Shown piece by piece: positions 37,660-50,276 of a stretch of 64,000 bases of DNA (positions within the stretch are counted from its first letter, which is position 1; the number at the start of each line of letters is the position of its first letter). Source of the DNA: Glycine soja (Eukaryota; Streptophyta; Magnoliopsida; Fabales; Fabaceae); NCBI RefSeq assembly GCF_004193775.1, contig NC_041016.1, positions 10,627,395 through 10,691,394 of the forward strand. The letters are read 5' to 3'. Both the position numbers and the translations under genes were made by a program. Below the pieces are notes generated by a model. That model saw only the letters and a program-made list of their open reading frames with translations, was not told the origin of the DNA and ran no database searches.

Positions 37660-40600
37660 TGGCTAATGTTCTATTCTTAATTATGACATTGTGAAACATG
37701 AGTTTCTGATGTATCTTTGATTACAAGAACATCGACCCCTTTTCACATTTAACATAATCTGAAAGGATTTCTCTATGCTTCATAGTTGCTAAAAAGAATG
37801 GTATAAGCAAACCAACTGTCTTCAATGGCCCCACTAGTTTTATAACATTTTAGAATAACGAGATAAGCTTGTCAGTATTCTTGCAGCATCATATATATGA
37901 GCATGCAACAACTAAAGGAAATTCTGCATTTTTTTTAATTAATTGTTCCATATTCCATGATAATTAATTCATTTCATGGCTTTGTAGTGGGGATAAACGG
38001 CAGGTCCACAACATCACTCGTTCATTGGTACATATTTTACTTCACTTGATAGTGTTACGCAAAGTTTAATGGCAAACTCTTAAAAGTTTTGTAAATACTT
38101 GTTTGCCAAGCGTAGTTAATGTAACAAGAAGAAATTTCCATCTCCAGAAGGTAAACTTCTTCTGCATATATAGAATTATTCTCGTTTTCAAGTTATAGAG
38201 TAATCTTTGTAATTTTGCACAAATTTATAAGGGTGAGCGTAACTTATAAATGTATGGAAAACTAAAATGGAAAAAAAAAAACCTTATTATCTAATTATTT
38301 GGAAAGGTAGGTAACGTAGGGAAAAAGTGTTTAACGAACAGTATAGTTTGTAGTGAAGAAAGTGTACAATATTCCAGTTTTAGAGGTAGGAATTATTTTC
38401 TGTAGAATACATTTCTTCATTTTGGAATGGAAATATTTTTTTTGGTGTGGTTGTTAACAGAGAAAATATTACTATAGCCCAATGATATAACCTTCCCAAG
38501 GTAAATTTTTTATATTGAAACTGTTTCTCTCTTTTTCTTTTCATAGTTATTTGGCTTTAAAAGAAGAACAAATGGACGCTTAAAGAGAGGGAAAGTTAGG
38601 AAAATGAAAGAAAGTAAGAAGCTTCATCTTCCTTTACGATTGGAGATACATGGATTCCGTGTAGTATGTGCAACAAACAAACGGTACATAAAAAATTGCC
38701 AATTTTATGAAAAGCGTAACGTGAACCTTTTATAGTTTTGCTAATGCTTATAAACGGAGATTCCAGTGCCAAGTTTGAGCTCAGTGATTGAAAATTTTCT
38801 AAAGTTTGGAATTTGAACCTCCAAAAGTCACATCCTCCGTAACTCGAGAAACAATTAGTAGATAAGTTTTTAGATTAAAAAAAAATTGCATCGATCTGCA
38901 AGGTGTTGTTGAAGATTTCTATTACACACATAAATGAATAAATAAATTAAGATTATTAAATTTCATTTTTCAGCTTTAACGTGGTTAGAGGAATGAAATG
39001 CATTTTCTTTTATAGATATAAGCACCGAAGCATTAATTACTAAATGTTTTTTTTAATCTGTTTTTGCTCTTTTTATGTATTGACTGAATTAACTTTTTTA
39101 AAATATCGTGATTTTTGTAACAGCAAGTTCTTCCCTAACAGTTTGTGATTTGATTGCCACTCCTACCCAGGACTGAACCCCTCTGGATGATACACAATAT
39201 TACGCCGCACCATATCTTTTGCTGTTGTCAAATTTTCAACTGAAACCACGGTTTCGCCTATCCTAATCTGGAACACGTTTAATAAGTTGAGATGCACCAA
39301 TAGTTTTTTTTTATCTGAAACAATCCTGATCGAATCGGACAGGATCATGATGAATGATAAAATTCTCTCTTTAAATATTTAATAAAATCATATATCATGA
39401 CTCAAAGTTAAAATTTCTTATTAAACTAAAACAATCTTATGTTAATTAATAGATGCGTTTGGTGCTGATGTACCAATAGTTGGTGTTGCATATTCATGTG
39501 TCCATGAAATAGTAGTGTTACCTCTAGCTTCGTGCACCACTTAAGAATCCACTAAGTGGTCAATCTTGAGAAACTTTTTTTACAAAATGGAAATGGCGCA
39601 GCTGTACAAGTCTCTTTGCGTGGTATGGCATGCGTATAAAATCAGTACTGGATTCAAGTCAACCACTATCGACAAATTAAAGAAAGGAAAAATCTCTGGC
39701 AAATTAATTATTTGGGGATATATATAAGGATTCTATAAACAAGGCCACGAGCTAGGAAGAGACAAGATTCCTAGGCATTTTGAATTATGAGTGGATGATA
39801 ATGTGCCATTTATAACCTAGTAGTGGATTATGTTCTAATAGGAATACACGTAACCTGCCAAGTAAGACTACCATCATCTTGTATAAAATAAATGTACAGT
39901 TTCATAGGAACTTTCATGGGAAGAATGCAAAGTTGAGTTGATGTACATCTTAGGATATAAATAAATTAAATAATAAGAAAGGTAATTTAGGAAAAAAGAT
40001 ATTTTTAAATTAGATTGATATAATTCCTTTATCTCCATAATCAAATGGTTAACATTTCTTAGTTTGATAAAACTTTGTTGCTGCACCATCAATTTAAAAA
40101 CATATGCGATCTCTTCCTCCCTGTTGACCTCGGGTTGTGTTTTCCTCTTCAATCTCTAATGAATTTTGGTTGTTTATTCATTTTGTGACATATTTGTATC
40201 AATCCTTGTGAGTGAATGCCAATTGGAACGAAAATGTGAAGTGTCACCTTGGAGCCACAATTAAAATTGGTCAAAGAAGTTAACACAAGGGTTAACCTCG
40301 AATGAGATTCATAATTTTAGAAATCAAATAATATGCAAAGTCAATTAAAAGAAATTGTACGGCGACAAGTTGATAGGTATTTTGCAGATCTTCTAATTCT
40401 TGAAAAAGAGACAATCATGGTAGTTTCTTCACTTCAACAACTTCTCTTCTTCTGCAAGAAAATGGTAAATGAAAAGAAACAATCATATAGACAAAATAAT
40501 ACAAAGAGATATAAAAGAGTAGAAAAAAAGTTAAATATGAAAACTGTACGTGGAATGACAGAGGTGAAAGTTGGAGTTTCACAGTAGGTGGAAGGAGAAT

Positions 40601-41763
40601 ATTTTAGAGGAGATAGAAGGAGGAGACACACTGAAAGATATAGGTATTGGATTGCAACACCATATGTGGAGAAAACTTCATTATGGTATGTAATTAACAA
40701 AATTTTGTTAAAAACCGTAACCACTAGACATTGATTGTTGTTGTATCAACTTTTCTGTTACAATAGGAGATGAGACAGAATAAAGAAGAAGATAAATAAA
40801 ATGAGTATTGTACAGAATTTGACACATGATCAATTATGCTGATGTAAGAATAATATAGCGACGTGTTTGCATATAGTTTCTTAGTTCACAATTTATATAT
40901 TATAAATGGATAATAACTTTTTTCTTTTGAAATACACATTCATGCACATGAATTAAAGTGCCATGATGAACTTGAAAAGACACAATTGTGTCTAGCCTTT
41001 ATAATAAAAAATGGATTGCTTCCATGTGTTTCATAATTTATCCATTTTCATTTTCTCCGTCTGTCAATTTAAATTTTAAATGCTGACGAATATTTTTTAT
41101 CAGGAATGGAACATCATATACATAAGAAACATTGACGGATTCAAGGGGTGACGAGCTGAGGCCTTCTCCCTCCCATAAGAAAAAATAGATTTTTGAATCG
41201 ATATGTCTATTTTTTTTGGTAGCAGATCACGTATCTAGTTATATATATAAAATTAATAATAAATATTTTTGTTAAACTTATTATTTATTAAATAATTTTC
41301 TTTTAGAAGTTAAATATGAAATAATTGTGTAAATAAATTTTGGTCCCGCCTCTAATACACTCATGCGTCAGTCACTCCGTCCCTGATAAGAAAGACTTGA
41401 TTACAATTTACATCTGTCTATCTATATTTTTCATCAAAATTTCCTATACACATGCTGTAACTTTTATTTCAGTTTTCACAAAAATTCACGTATCAACATT
41501 TAAAGTTCCATTTATTTCTTCTTTCTCTTTATCAGGATTAACACCTCACGTTATTCTATGTGATATATCCAACATAAAAAATGTCATAAACAATCCCCAT
41601 CAGAGAATATTCTACCCTTCAAAACATTGTAATTGCCAATGGTTTTTCCTTCATGAATAATTAATACCTCCCTAGCTCAATATATTCATGTTTCACGTAC
41701 TAAATAGCCGCATGAATTGTCTATAAGTGCTTAAGCTCTGAAAGTGTATGTATAGAAACAAAT
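37660..41763. other. Intergenic region between BBE-like copies 1 and 2
   Basis: No gene is supported. The short frames at 39,163-39,348, 39,874-40,152, 40,333-40,587 and 41,340-41,660 show no family features. Phrases at about 39,150-39,330 and 41,130-41,400 look like degraded dispersed repeats but I cannot name them. Confidence 0.5.
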
Positions 41764-43361
41764 ATGGCCTTTTCATGTATCAAATTAGCTCTCCTATCAA
41801 TCTCCATTTTCATCACAATTTTCCCTGAAACCTCATTTTCTGTTGACCCTGAAAGCGGTTTCCTCCAAGCTTTTCAGCTGGTTTAGAAGACTCAAACTCA
41901 ACTACAGAAGTAATACTCACCCAAAGCAGCTCTTCTTACACATCCCTTTTGCAATCTTTAATAAGGAACCTCAGATTCTTGAACAGTTCAGTCCCAAAAC
42001 CTAACCTAATTGTCACTCCACAAAACCTAGCCCACATTCAAGCAGCAATTACTTGTTCAAGGAAACATGGCCTACAAGTGAGAGTTAGAAGTGGAGGGCA
42101 TGACTATGAGGGTCTTTCTTATGTCTCTGATGTTCCATTCCTCATCATTGATCTCATAAACCTTAGGTCCATAAACATTGACATTAATGATGAAAGTGCA
42201 TGGGTTCAAGCTGGTGCTACTCTTGGGGAGCTCTGTTATGCAATTGCAAAAACAAGTAATATGTGTGGCTTCCCAGATGGTAGTTGTCCCACAGTTGGTG
42301 TAGGAGGCCACTTGAGTGTAGTTGGATTTGGCACAATTTTCAGAAAATATGGCCTTGCAGCTGATCAAGTAATTGATGCTGAAATGGTAGATGTTAATGG
42401 AAACATACTAAATAGAACTTTGATGGGGGAAGATCTTTTATGGGACATAAGAGGTGGTGGAGGGTCAAGCTTTGGAGTGATCACTGCATGGAAAGTTAAG
42501 CTTGTACCTGTTCCCCCAAAAGTGACAATTTTCAATGTTGCAAAAACACTTGATCAAGGTGCAAGTAACCTTTTCCAAAAATGGCAAACTATTTCTCACA
42601 AGCTTCCTAATGAACTTTTTCTTCACTCAGTTATGGGAGTTGCCAATTCATCATCACCTAATGGTGGAAAAACTGTTGTGGTTTCTTTCACTGGATTGTA
42701 TCTAGGGACAGCTGAGAACCTGCTTCCTTTGATGCAAAACAATTTTGCTGAGTTGGGTTTGCAGCTCAACAGCTTCACTGAGATGAGTTGGATTCAGTCA
42801 GTTCTTTACAAATACAGATTATTCAATCAATGGACCCTTGGAGGTTTTGCTTCAGAGAAACCAAACATTCAGAAGCTTCAAAGCAACATCAGACTATGTT
42901 ACAGAACCCATTCCTGTGGCAGGTTTGGAAGGGCTGTGGAACATGTTGCTCGAAGAGAACACAGTCAACACACCAATCTGATCCTGACACCATATGGAGG
43001 GAGAATGAGCGAGATTTCAGGATCAGAAACTCCATTTCCACATAGAAATGGGAGCATATATGGGATCCAGTATTTGGTGTATTGGGACTCAAATGAAGAA
43101 ACACCAAAGCACATATATGGGATGAGAAGATTATATTCATACGTGACACCTTATGTTTCAAAGTGTCCAAGGGCTGCATATTTGAATTATAGGGACCTTA
43201 ACCTAGGAGTGAACCGAGGCAGCACAAGCTATGAAGAAGCAAAATCTTGGGGTGTGAAGTATTTTAAGTTTCATTTTGAAAGATTGGCACGAGTCAAAGC
43301 TGAATTTGATCCTAGCAATTTCTTCTGGCATGAGCAGAGCATTCCACCTTCGTTTAATTAA
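41764..43361 (+). pseudogene. Berberine-bridge-enzyme-like pseudogene (copy 2)
   Basis: The ATG at 41,764 begins a good signal peptide (MAFSCIKLALLSISIFIT), but that frame meets a stop at 41,884. The protein resumes in a different frame (NSTTEV, LTQSSSSYTSLLQSLI) from about 41,874. A second shift near 42,835 and a third near 42,970 enclose about 135 bases whose family-like reading (LEVLLQRNQTFRSFKATSDY, VAGLEGLWNMLLEENT) is in frame 1, while the flanks are in frame 0. The middle is therefore scrambled in the long open frame although no stop results. The FAD sites survive ([20 protein letters not shown]), but GGHFSGGG has become GGHLSVVG and the K-x-Q lysine is Gly (YGIQY). The C-terminus (RDLNLGVN, FFWHEQSIPP) is normal. 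The shifts could be real or assembly errors; the other changes favour true decay. Confidence 0.85.
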
Positions 43362-44514
43362 GTTGTCTATATCCTGAAAAAGAAACTAGCAAAAATTTGG
43401 TTAAGATGATATATGCCAAATTTGAACCACGTATTACAAACTTTTTGGGAAGAGTAGTACATAACTTGCATTGGAAGAAAGATATTTGGTGTATTCAATT
43501 TGGAGGTAATTTTGACTTCAATTTAATAAGCACTTCCTAAGACATCTTGTTTAACACAAATTAAATTTGTTAATGATTTTATAGCCATGGATATACGAAC
43601 ACTTTCATACTGTTAGCCATCCGGAGCCTATAGATACATATGTTGAGGAAAATCATTTATTATTTTGTATATTAAATGTAGTATCCAATAATTTGCAAAA
43701 GCACATCATCATCACTTGATTAGCAGCATGGTAAGTGAATTATAGCCTTTTAAGAGAGAGGTAGAGACAAAAAAAAAATGAGGAGGCGGGTGAGAGAAAA
43801 AAAATGAAAGAAAATTTGGTTGAAGTAAAAAAAAGTTAGTATATTAAGTGTAAAAAATAATAAGAAAAACGTTGTTGTCCATTATTTTAAGTTATTGTAG
43901 CAAAGATGAAGATGAGCTTTTTTGTCTAACCGAAAACGTAGATGATGCGAACTTAGACGTGAACGCATGGAGGAACTTTTTGGTGTGAACGAGAGAAGAA
44001 CACATGGAGTGATGGAGGATTTTTGTTTGATCTGAACGAGAGAAGAACACATGGAGGTTTACAATCCTATGTTTTTGCAGTTTTAACTTGAGAGGGACAT
44101 ATAATAATGAGAAAGTGAATAGAGTATTTTTATCTTTATATTAATGATTTTTTTTGTAGCTTATAATAATGTTGTTTATTAGACAATTTTTTTTTTGTTA
44201 TGTATTAATAAATATACAACATAAATATGCTTTCATGGTGTATTTTGATTTCGTACATAATGAAATTTTGTTGTATATATAAGGGGTGAAAATTTATTGG
44301 ACATGACGGAAATAAGTTTTTGTCGTGTTTCTTGACTAACGAAAATGAATTTTTGTAAGGGGTATTTTAATAAAAAACATTAATCAAAAGGTTGAGGTGA
44401 ACTTAGCAAAACAGGGTGCAGGAACAACAACCACTCTTACATTTCCATAATGCTTTGGACCCATTACCTCGACCCAATAAGCCTAGTAAGTTGCCAAGTT
44501 GCAACTTAAATAGT
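43362..44514. other. Intergenic region
   Basis: No gene. A 23-base phrase (GAACGAGAGAAGAACACATG followed by GAG) occurs twice between about 43,985 and 44,060. The interval ends at the target-site duplication of the Mutator-type element. Confidence 0.5.
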
Positions 44515-44523
44515 TAAATTCAA

Positions 44524-44596
44524 GGGAGTTGTTACGTGCACCCAGCATTATTGCTGGGGCACCCAGCAAACAGTGAAGTGGCGAAACTGCCCTTCA
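44524..44596 (+). repeat. Left terminal inverted repeat of the MULE
   Basis: Starts GGGAGTTG directly after TAAATTCAA and aligns with the reverse complement of 50,855-50,928, with one single-base gap and scattered mismatches. Confidence 0.9.
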
Positions 44597-44605
44597 GCAA
44601 TTATT

Positions 44606-44824
44606 CTTCCGGAAGAAGGTTCTTCCGGAAAGTTTCCGGAAATAATTTTTCCGGAAAGTTTCCGGAAGAATCTTCTTCCGGAAGAATAATTTGTGTCTTC
44701 CGGAAATACTCACAGACAATTTCCGGAAGAACGTCATCCGGAATGTTTCCGGAAGAAGCTTCTTCCGGAAGAATTCCATTGAGCTTCTTCCGGAAGTCTT
44801 CCGGAAGAAGCTTCTTCCGGAAGT
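44606..44824. repeat. Left subterminal TTCCGGAA array
   Basis: Thirteen exact copies of the palindrome TTCCGGAA, plus one ATCCGGAA, in about 220 bases. Most extend to CTTCCGGAAG or TTCTTCCGGAAGAA. The spacing is irregular, so this is a cluster of sites and not a simple tandem repeat. Confidence 0.95.
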
Positions 44825-44919
44825 TAGTTTTTTTTTTTAATGCGTATGTAATGACGATTTTGCCCTTGTGTAAATTTCTTTAAATTAACGTCTTCAGGCT
44901 GTGTTTTACTGCGCTTTCT

Positions 44920-44981
44920 TTCTTTCTTCTTCCGTTTGCTTTGTTTCTTCTTCCGTTTGCTTTGTTTCTTCTTCCGTTTGC
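44920..44981. repeat. Three-copy 21-bp tandem repeat
   Basis: TTTGTTTCTTCTTCCGTTTGC repeated, with copies ending near 44,939, 44,960 and 44,981, inside the MULE. Confidence 0.85.
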
Positions 44982-45171
44982 TGTTGTTTCGGTGGTGGTC
45001 CCTTCAGCAGTCTGTTGGTGGTCCCGTGAAGTGAAGTATTTGAAGATTTGGTGGTCCCGTGTTCCGTATTTGAAGTTTTATTAGTGGCTGTTGTTCCTAT
45101 TTTGTCGGAGGTACGCGTTTATTTCGTTTTCCGGTTAGCTTTTAGAGAAGAAAAACAGTAAAAAATGTATC

Positions 45172-45295
45172 CGGAAGAAATTTTAGGCACAGAAGGAGGA
45201 AGGTCCGGAATGACCACTTCCGGATCAAGGTCTTCCGGAAGTTACGAAGGCCAATTCCGGAAGAAGTGCTTCCGGAAAATATTTCCGGAATGTTA
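45172..45295. repeat. Second, sparser TCCGGA cluster
   Basis: Four exact TTCCGGAA sites plus three further TCCGGA sites, inside the left part of the MULE and separated from the first array by about 350 bases. Confidence 0.9.
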
Positions 45296-45440
45296 AATTA
45301 TTACTAATTTATTTTAATTTCTGTTTTATAATTTTTTTAATTTCTGTTTTATATATATTTCTGTTAGTTAATAATGAATTATTGGTTTAATTAGGTATAA
45401 TGATATATATTGTGGATTATAATTTTTTTTGTTTTATAAT

Positions 45441-45441
<1 letters not shown>

Positions 45442-45485
<44 letters not shown>
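45442..45485. repeat. (TA)n microsatellite
   Basis: About 22 TA units inside the MULE. Confidence 0.95.
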
Positions 45486-45487
<2 letters not shown>

Positions 45488-46129
45488 CTGTTTTATAATT
45501 TTTTTTTATTTCTGGTTTATATATGTTGTGGATTATTGATTTAATTAGGTATAATGGTATAATATTAAATGATTTAGGTAACTTAAATGTATAATGGTAC
45601 AAAAATGTTTTATTAGTTGTTTATTATAGTGATAAGTTTAGTTTAAGTAAATAATGTAGTTATAAATTTAGAATATAGTGATAATTTTAATATAGTCGTG
45701 TATGATGCATATGTCCTATTAATATGTTTGTTATTTAAGGTATAGTAAATTTTTGGATGTGGTTATATGATAATTTGAATGTACTTGTGTATGATGCATA
45801 TGTCCTTAAGGTCAACCAATTGTTATTCTCAGGCAAAGCAATGGGCAATTCCATATATTAGTAGAATGCAGGAATACACAAGCTTGATGTCATTCAAAAC
45901 ACACTATGTAGACCTAAATGAAGACTAAACATTCATTGTTTATTTATTTGTATTCATTATGCGATATAATTCGTTGTAACCCGTCACTAACCAATTAATA
46001 TTATCAACTACTCGTTTGGTTAAGCAAGGAAATTGTTGGTCCAACAAAAATCATTTACGCGTACAGCATACATCATTGTCATAATTGACAACACATAATG
46101 ACATGCATGCGTGTTACAGTTTGAGCGTG

Positions 46130-46240
46130 ACAACACATTGGTTGACTTCAGTACACATTTTGAAACTAGCAGTCGCTCAACAACACATTGGTTGACTTGA
46201 CTACACATTAGCGACAACACATTGGCTGACTTGACTACAC
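46130..46240. repeat. Three-copy repeat with TTGACT motifs
   Basis: CAACACATTGG(T/C)TGACTT occurs near 46,131, 46,181 and 46,214, each followed by a CTACAC/GTACAC phrase, inside the MULE on the 3' side of the PMD gene. Confidence 0.8.
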
Positions 46241-46825
46241 GTAAAATCATTTCCTATTTCATCATGGCATCAAGATATAGAACAGAAGTTTCATAGTTTA
46301 CCTGTAAGAAAATTGGCACGTAAATGGAAATGGTTCTTCACCTATTTCGTAGAAAGAGCTCCAACCCATAAGTGGCTGAGACTCCATGATCATGCTCCAG
46401 ACACGAAGATATATAAAGACGTTGAAGTATTGAAGAAGGATTATAAGTCCCTTCCTTGCTGAAACAGTAGTAGAACGTGGGGAATATGAAAGGAAGTTGG
46501 CAATTTATATGAATACGAAATAGGAATATACGATGATGAGAGTGAATCATATGTAACTTAAGGTGGCTATTAATTGCTTGGAGAATGTGCGCGCCGCCTT
46601 CTATGCGTGAATGCGTTTTAATGGTGACGATGAGTATGCTTGCGAGAGTTACAAGAATACAAGGGGAATAAGAATATTCCAAGTTTGAACTTTAATGAAC
46701 TCTCTTGCTTCTTTAATGAATAGGTTTTGAAGATTGTGATCGTGGAGCTTCTGTGCATTTGGAAGATTTGATCTTTTTTAGGATCCTTTAATTAATCCGT
46801 TTATCACATTGTAAACAAGCAAGAT

Positions 46826-47115
46826 GAGAAATGGCCGCCCTCCATTGTCGGAACTGGGGAACGGGACTATTTTTTTTGGATTCTTTGACGTCCAAACATG
46901 AGAAATGGCCGCCCTCCATTGTCTCAGGGCACAGGCACACCCACGCAAAAAAATCCCAAACATGGGTACTTGAACATGGAAAAAGGGTTCATTTCCTATT
47001 TTTTTCGATTTTGAGGCTTTGTTTTGACGTGTTAGTTGACGGAACTGGGGAACGGGACTATTTTTTTTGGATTCTTTGACGTCCAAACAAAAGAACTGGG
47101 GAACGGGACTATTTC
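46826..47115. repeat. Interspersed duplicated blocks beside the PMD gene 3' end
   Basis: GAGAAATGGCCGCCCTCCAT occurs at 46,826 and 46,900. GAACTGGGGAACGGGACTAT occurs near 46,851, 47,042 and 47,093, the first two followed by the same GGATTCTTTGACGTCCAAAC. This is a local rearranged duplication, probably in the 3' UTR or beyond. Confidence 0.85.
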
Positions 47116-47370
47116 CTGATTTATTAATTATTTTAAAAACATTTATTTTTTATGTAATTCTTACAAACAAAACTCATGATTCTAGGTTCCCTTTTTTTAA
47201 AAATAAATTTAAAACAACCGTAAACTTCGCTTAAGGACCACAAACAATCGGAATAACAAACTATATTATAAAATAATAAACTGTGCAAAACACGCCAACT
47301 ATATTAAACAAAAACTGTAATAATTACAAATATTCATGTCAACTACAACACAACAATATAAATACAATGA

Positions 47371-49419
47371 TCAATGGTCCGTGCGGCGTCTCTGACGAGC
47401 CCTGACCGTCCCATCAGCACTGGGTCCCCCTCTCGCGATCGTCAGGCAGTCCTGCATAATGTCATATAACTCTGTGCCTGCAGTGACTATCCTAAGGTTG
47501 AGCACACGCTCCAACCTCTGTGCAATCGCCTCATATCCCTCGTAATCATCCTGTCAAAGTCAGTAAAAATATTTATTATGAAATTCAAAATAAACAACAA
47601 CTCATAAAACATTAAACGCGCAAATAATCTTACCACATATGGAGGGGGGTCAAATGCCATTGGAACCTGGGGGCTGGGCGGCTGTATGTAGTCCTCAGGG
47701 TCTGCAGCTGGTGCATCCCTCTGCTGGTCAGCTGCCTGGGTTGGTGTCATGAAAGGGTGAGATATGCGGAAAAACCACTCAATGTAATCCGCAGATACCT
47801 GCCCAGGCACTAAACAAGGCTGACCCGCAGGTAGTAAGTGATCCGCAAACTCCATCCACCTGTCATCTATCTGCTCCTGTGACAATCGTGCACTAACAGG
47901 CGGCGGAGGGATGCTCTGGATGTAACCGAACTGGCGTACCACCCTCTCCGGTCGAACTGCGACGATCATAGGACCCCATCTGAGCTGACCCTGGAACGAT
48001 GAAATCTCCTGAAACGCCCTAACACCCCGATGCTCCGTGTACGGCAACCAAGACACATCTGTGACGGTCAAACCATCACAACGTGCCCTGTAGGGTGCTC
48101 CTGTGATGCCCTTCATGTGCGCCTTCGACGTCAACCACCGGGAAGCACGTGGGGACGTCTCCTGGTATGTGTCGTCAGTCACGCACTGATGCACACTAGG
48201 GAAGTGCTCATAGATCCAGCACTACACAATAATTGAGGTTAACATAACATAAAAACATGTTTAAATCATAATCGAACCTAACATATTAATAAACACAAAA
48301 TTTACCTGAAATAGCGTCAAGTACCCCGCAAGCTGTCGGGTGGTGGTCCTACAAGCCTCATCTAACTGGTCGTACATATGAACCAGCGCGGCAACCCCCC
48401 AAGCGTAACCACCACTATGAGCGAGGTCCCGGAAAGCGTCAAGGTGGACCACATGCACGTATGTTGCACTCTTATTAGCAAAAAGAGTGCAACCGACAAG
48501 GTGCAGCAAATAAGCGCGAGCTGCGACAATCCACCGCCGGGCCTGACATCTGGTCTCATAAATGTCACGAACCCATCCTAATCGTACATATGCTCCACGT
48601 GTGAGTGCTGTCTCGGCTCTGGCCTCCTCCGCAGACACTTCCAGCAACTCCGTGAGCAAGAATCTGGCCTCCTCCGTAGAAAGAGCGTGGAAACTGTGCA
48701 AGGCGCCAGTGATGGGCAAATGTAGAATGGACGACACATCATCCAATGTGATCGTCAGCTCTCCTACTGGAAGGTGGAAGGTGCTAGTCTCACTGTGCCA
48801 CCTCTCCACAAATGCGGATATAAGTCCAGGATCGCCAGTAATAACTGAACAATCTATCAGTGGACTTAATCCTGTGGCAGCCACCAGGCCTTCAATCTCA
48901 GGCACTGGCCTCCCAATCAGTGTCAGCTTCCTCCCATGTGACACTAACTTCAAATCAGGACGTTCCTGATTTGAAGTACAAATTATACAATTATTAAAAA
49001 AAATTAATCATAAACAAATAAATAAACAATGACAAATAATTAACAAATTAAAATACCTGTCCACTCCACACGGCATGTGCAACATGCTCGGCAAATGATG
49101 TGAGCACTGACGGGTCACGTGGACCACCAGGGAATCCCTCTGCAGCATCATCACCATCTGACCCCTCACCACTATCAACACCCTGTGCGTCCGCACGCAT
49201 CTCAGGTGCCTCCGTAGGCTGCTCAGGGACATCATCAGTCATGTCAGCGACGTCCTCAGCCATATCACGTCCCTCCGTAGTCATCTGATGAACGCGTAGC
49301 CTACGGGCTGAGGCAGTAGGCCTACGCCTCTCGGGAACATCGCCAGCATCCTCGTCAGCAGCTCTATCTCTGCCTACGACTCTACCTATGGCACGACCTA
49401 AACCTCGTGTTCTAGCCAT
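47371..49419 (-). CDS. Plant mobile domain (PMD) protein, MAIN-like, carried in the MULE
   Basis: Four exons with clean GT/AG borders, all introns in phase 0: 49,419-49,057; 48,965-48,306; 48,221-47,634; 47,550-47,371. They total 1,791 nt (596 aa plus stop) with no internal stop. Exon 1 encodes an Arg/Asp/Glu-rich N-terminus (MARTRGLGRAIGRVVGR) and GFPGGPRDPSVLTSF. The join VWSGQ/ERPDLKLVSHGRKL restores a hallmark PMD sequence. Exon 2 follows with EIEGLVAATGLSPLID, FVERWHSETSTFHLPVGE and ITLDDVSSILHLPI. The exon 2/3 join gives TLFQ/CWIYEHFPSV, another conserved PMD phrase. PMD proteins occur as host genes (Arabidopsis MAIN and MAIL1, which act with phosphatase PP7L in gene expression and transposon silencing) and inside transposons. 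Being inside TIRs and a target-site duplication places this one in the second class. Its role in mobility is unknown. Coding exons are much richer in GC than the surroundings. Confidence 0.88.
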
Positions 49420-49439
49420 GATCTGTAAATCATGTCGAA

Positions 49440-50270
49440 CACGTATTTTTTTCGGTCAAAATATACACAATTTTCTTTATAAAAAATCAACTTTATTTAT
49501 AAACAAATAAGACTAACTTAAATCAAATTATTTTCACACATACACGACCTAATTTTAAAAAAAAAATTAAACAACTTCATTTATATAAAAAAAAACAACT
49601 AATGTAAAATAAAATTATTAATAAACATGCACAACTTAATTTTTTTTAAAAAAAATTAAACAACTTCATTTATAAAAAAAAAACACAACTAATATAAAAA
49701 TAATTCATTACTAAACATCCACAACTTAATTTTAAAAAAAAAATAAACAACTTCATTTATAAAAAAAAACACAACTAATGTAAAAAAAATTAATTAGTAA
49801 ACATCCACAAGTTAATTTTTTTTAAAAAAATTAAACAACTAATGTAAAAAAAAAATTATTTAGTAAACATCCACAATTTTTTTAGTAAATAAAATACTTC
49901 ATTTATAATAAAATAAACTAATTAATTATAAAAAATTAGTATTTTTATAAAACTTCCAAAACACACAACTTTAATTATAAAAATAGACAACTTCATTTTT
50001 TAAAAAAAAACACTAATTTAAAAAAAAACAATAAACAAAAACAAACACAACTACTTTTATAAAAGAAAATTAATTTACAAATTAATATTTAGTAAAAATA
50101 CACAATTTAAATTATAAAAAAAATATGACATCAAAAACCCAAACTTCATTTTTCATAAAATCTAAAAAACAAAATAACCAAAATAAATAAAATAATTCAT
50201 TTAAAAAAAAAACAAAACAATTTCTGTTTAAAAAAAATTTAAAAAAAAAAAACACAAAAAAAAAACAAAA
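49440..50270. other. A-rich low-complexity stretch inside the MULE
   Basis: Upstream of the PMD gene. It is built of imperfectly repeated phrases such as ACAACTTCATTTATAAAAAA and AAACATCCACAACTTAATTT, recurring about every 60-80 bases. It must contain the PMD promoter if the gene is expressed; no clear TATA box can be singled out in such AT-rich DNA. Confidence 0.7.
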
Positions 50271-50276
50271 AAACCA

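Noticed and set aside
39163..39348. Minus-strand frame with ENLTTAKDMVRRN
   Set aside because: Too short and isolated; looks like part of a dispersed repeat, but I cannot place it in a family.
42788..43045. 85-codon frame in the third frame of BBE-like copy 2
   Set aside because: It does not resemble the family; the BBE-like sequence in this stretch is in a different frame.
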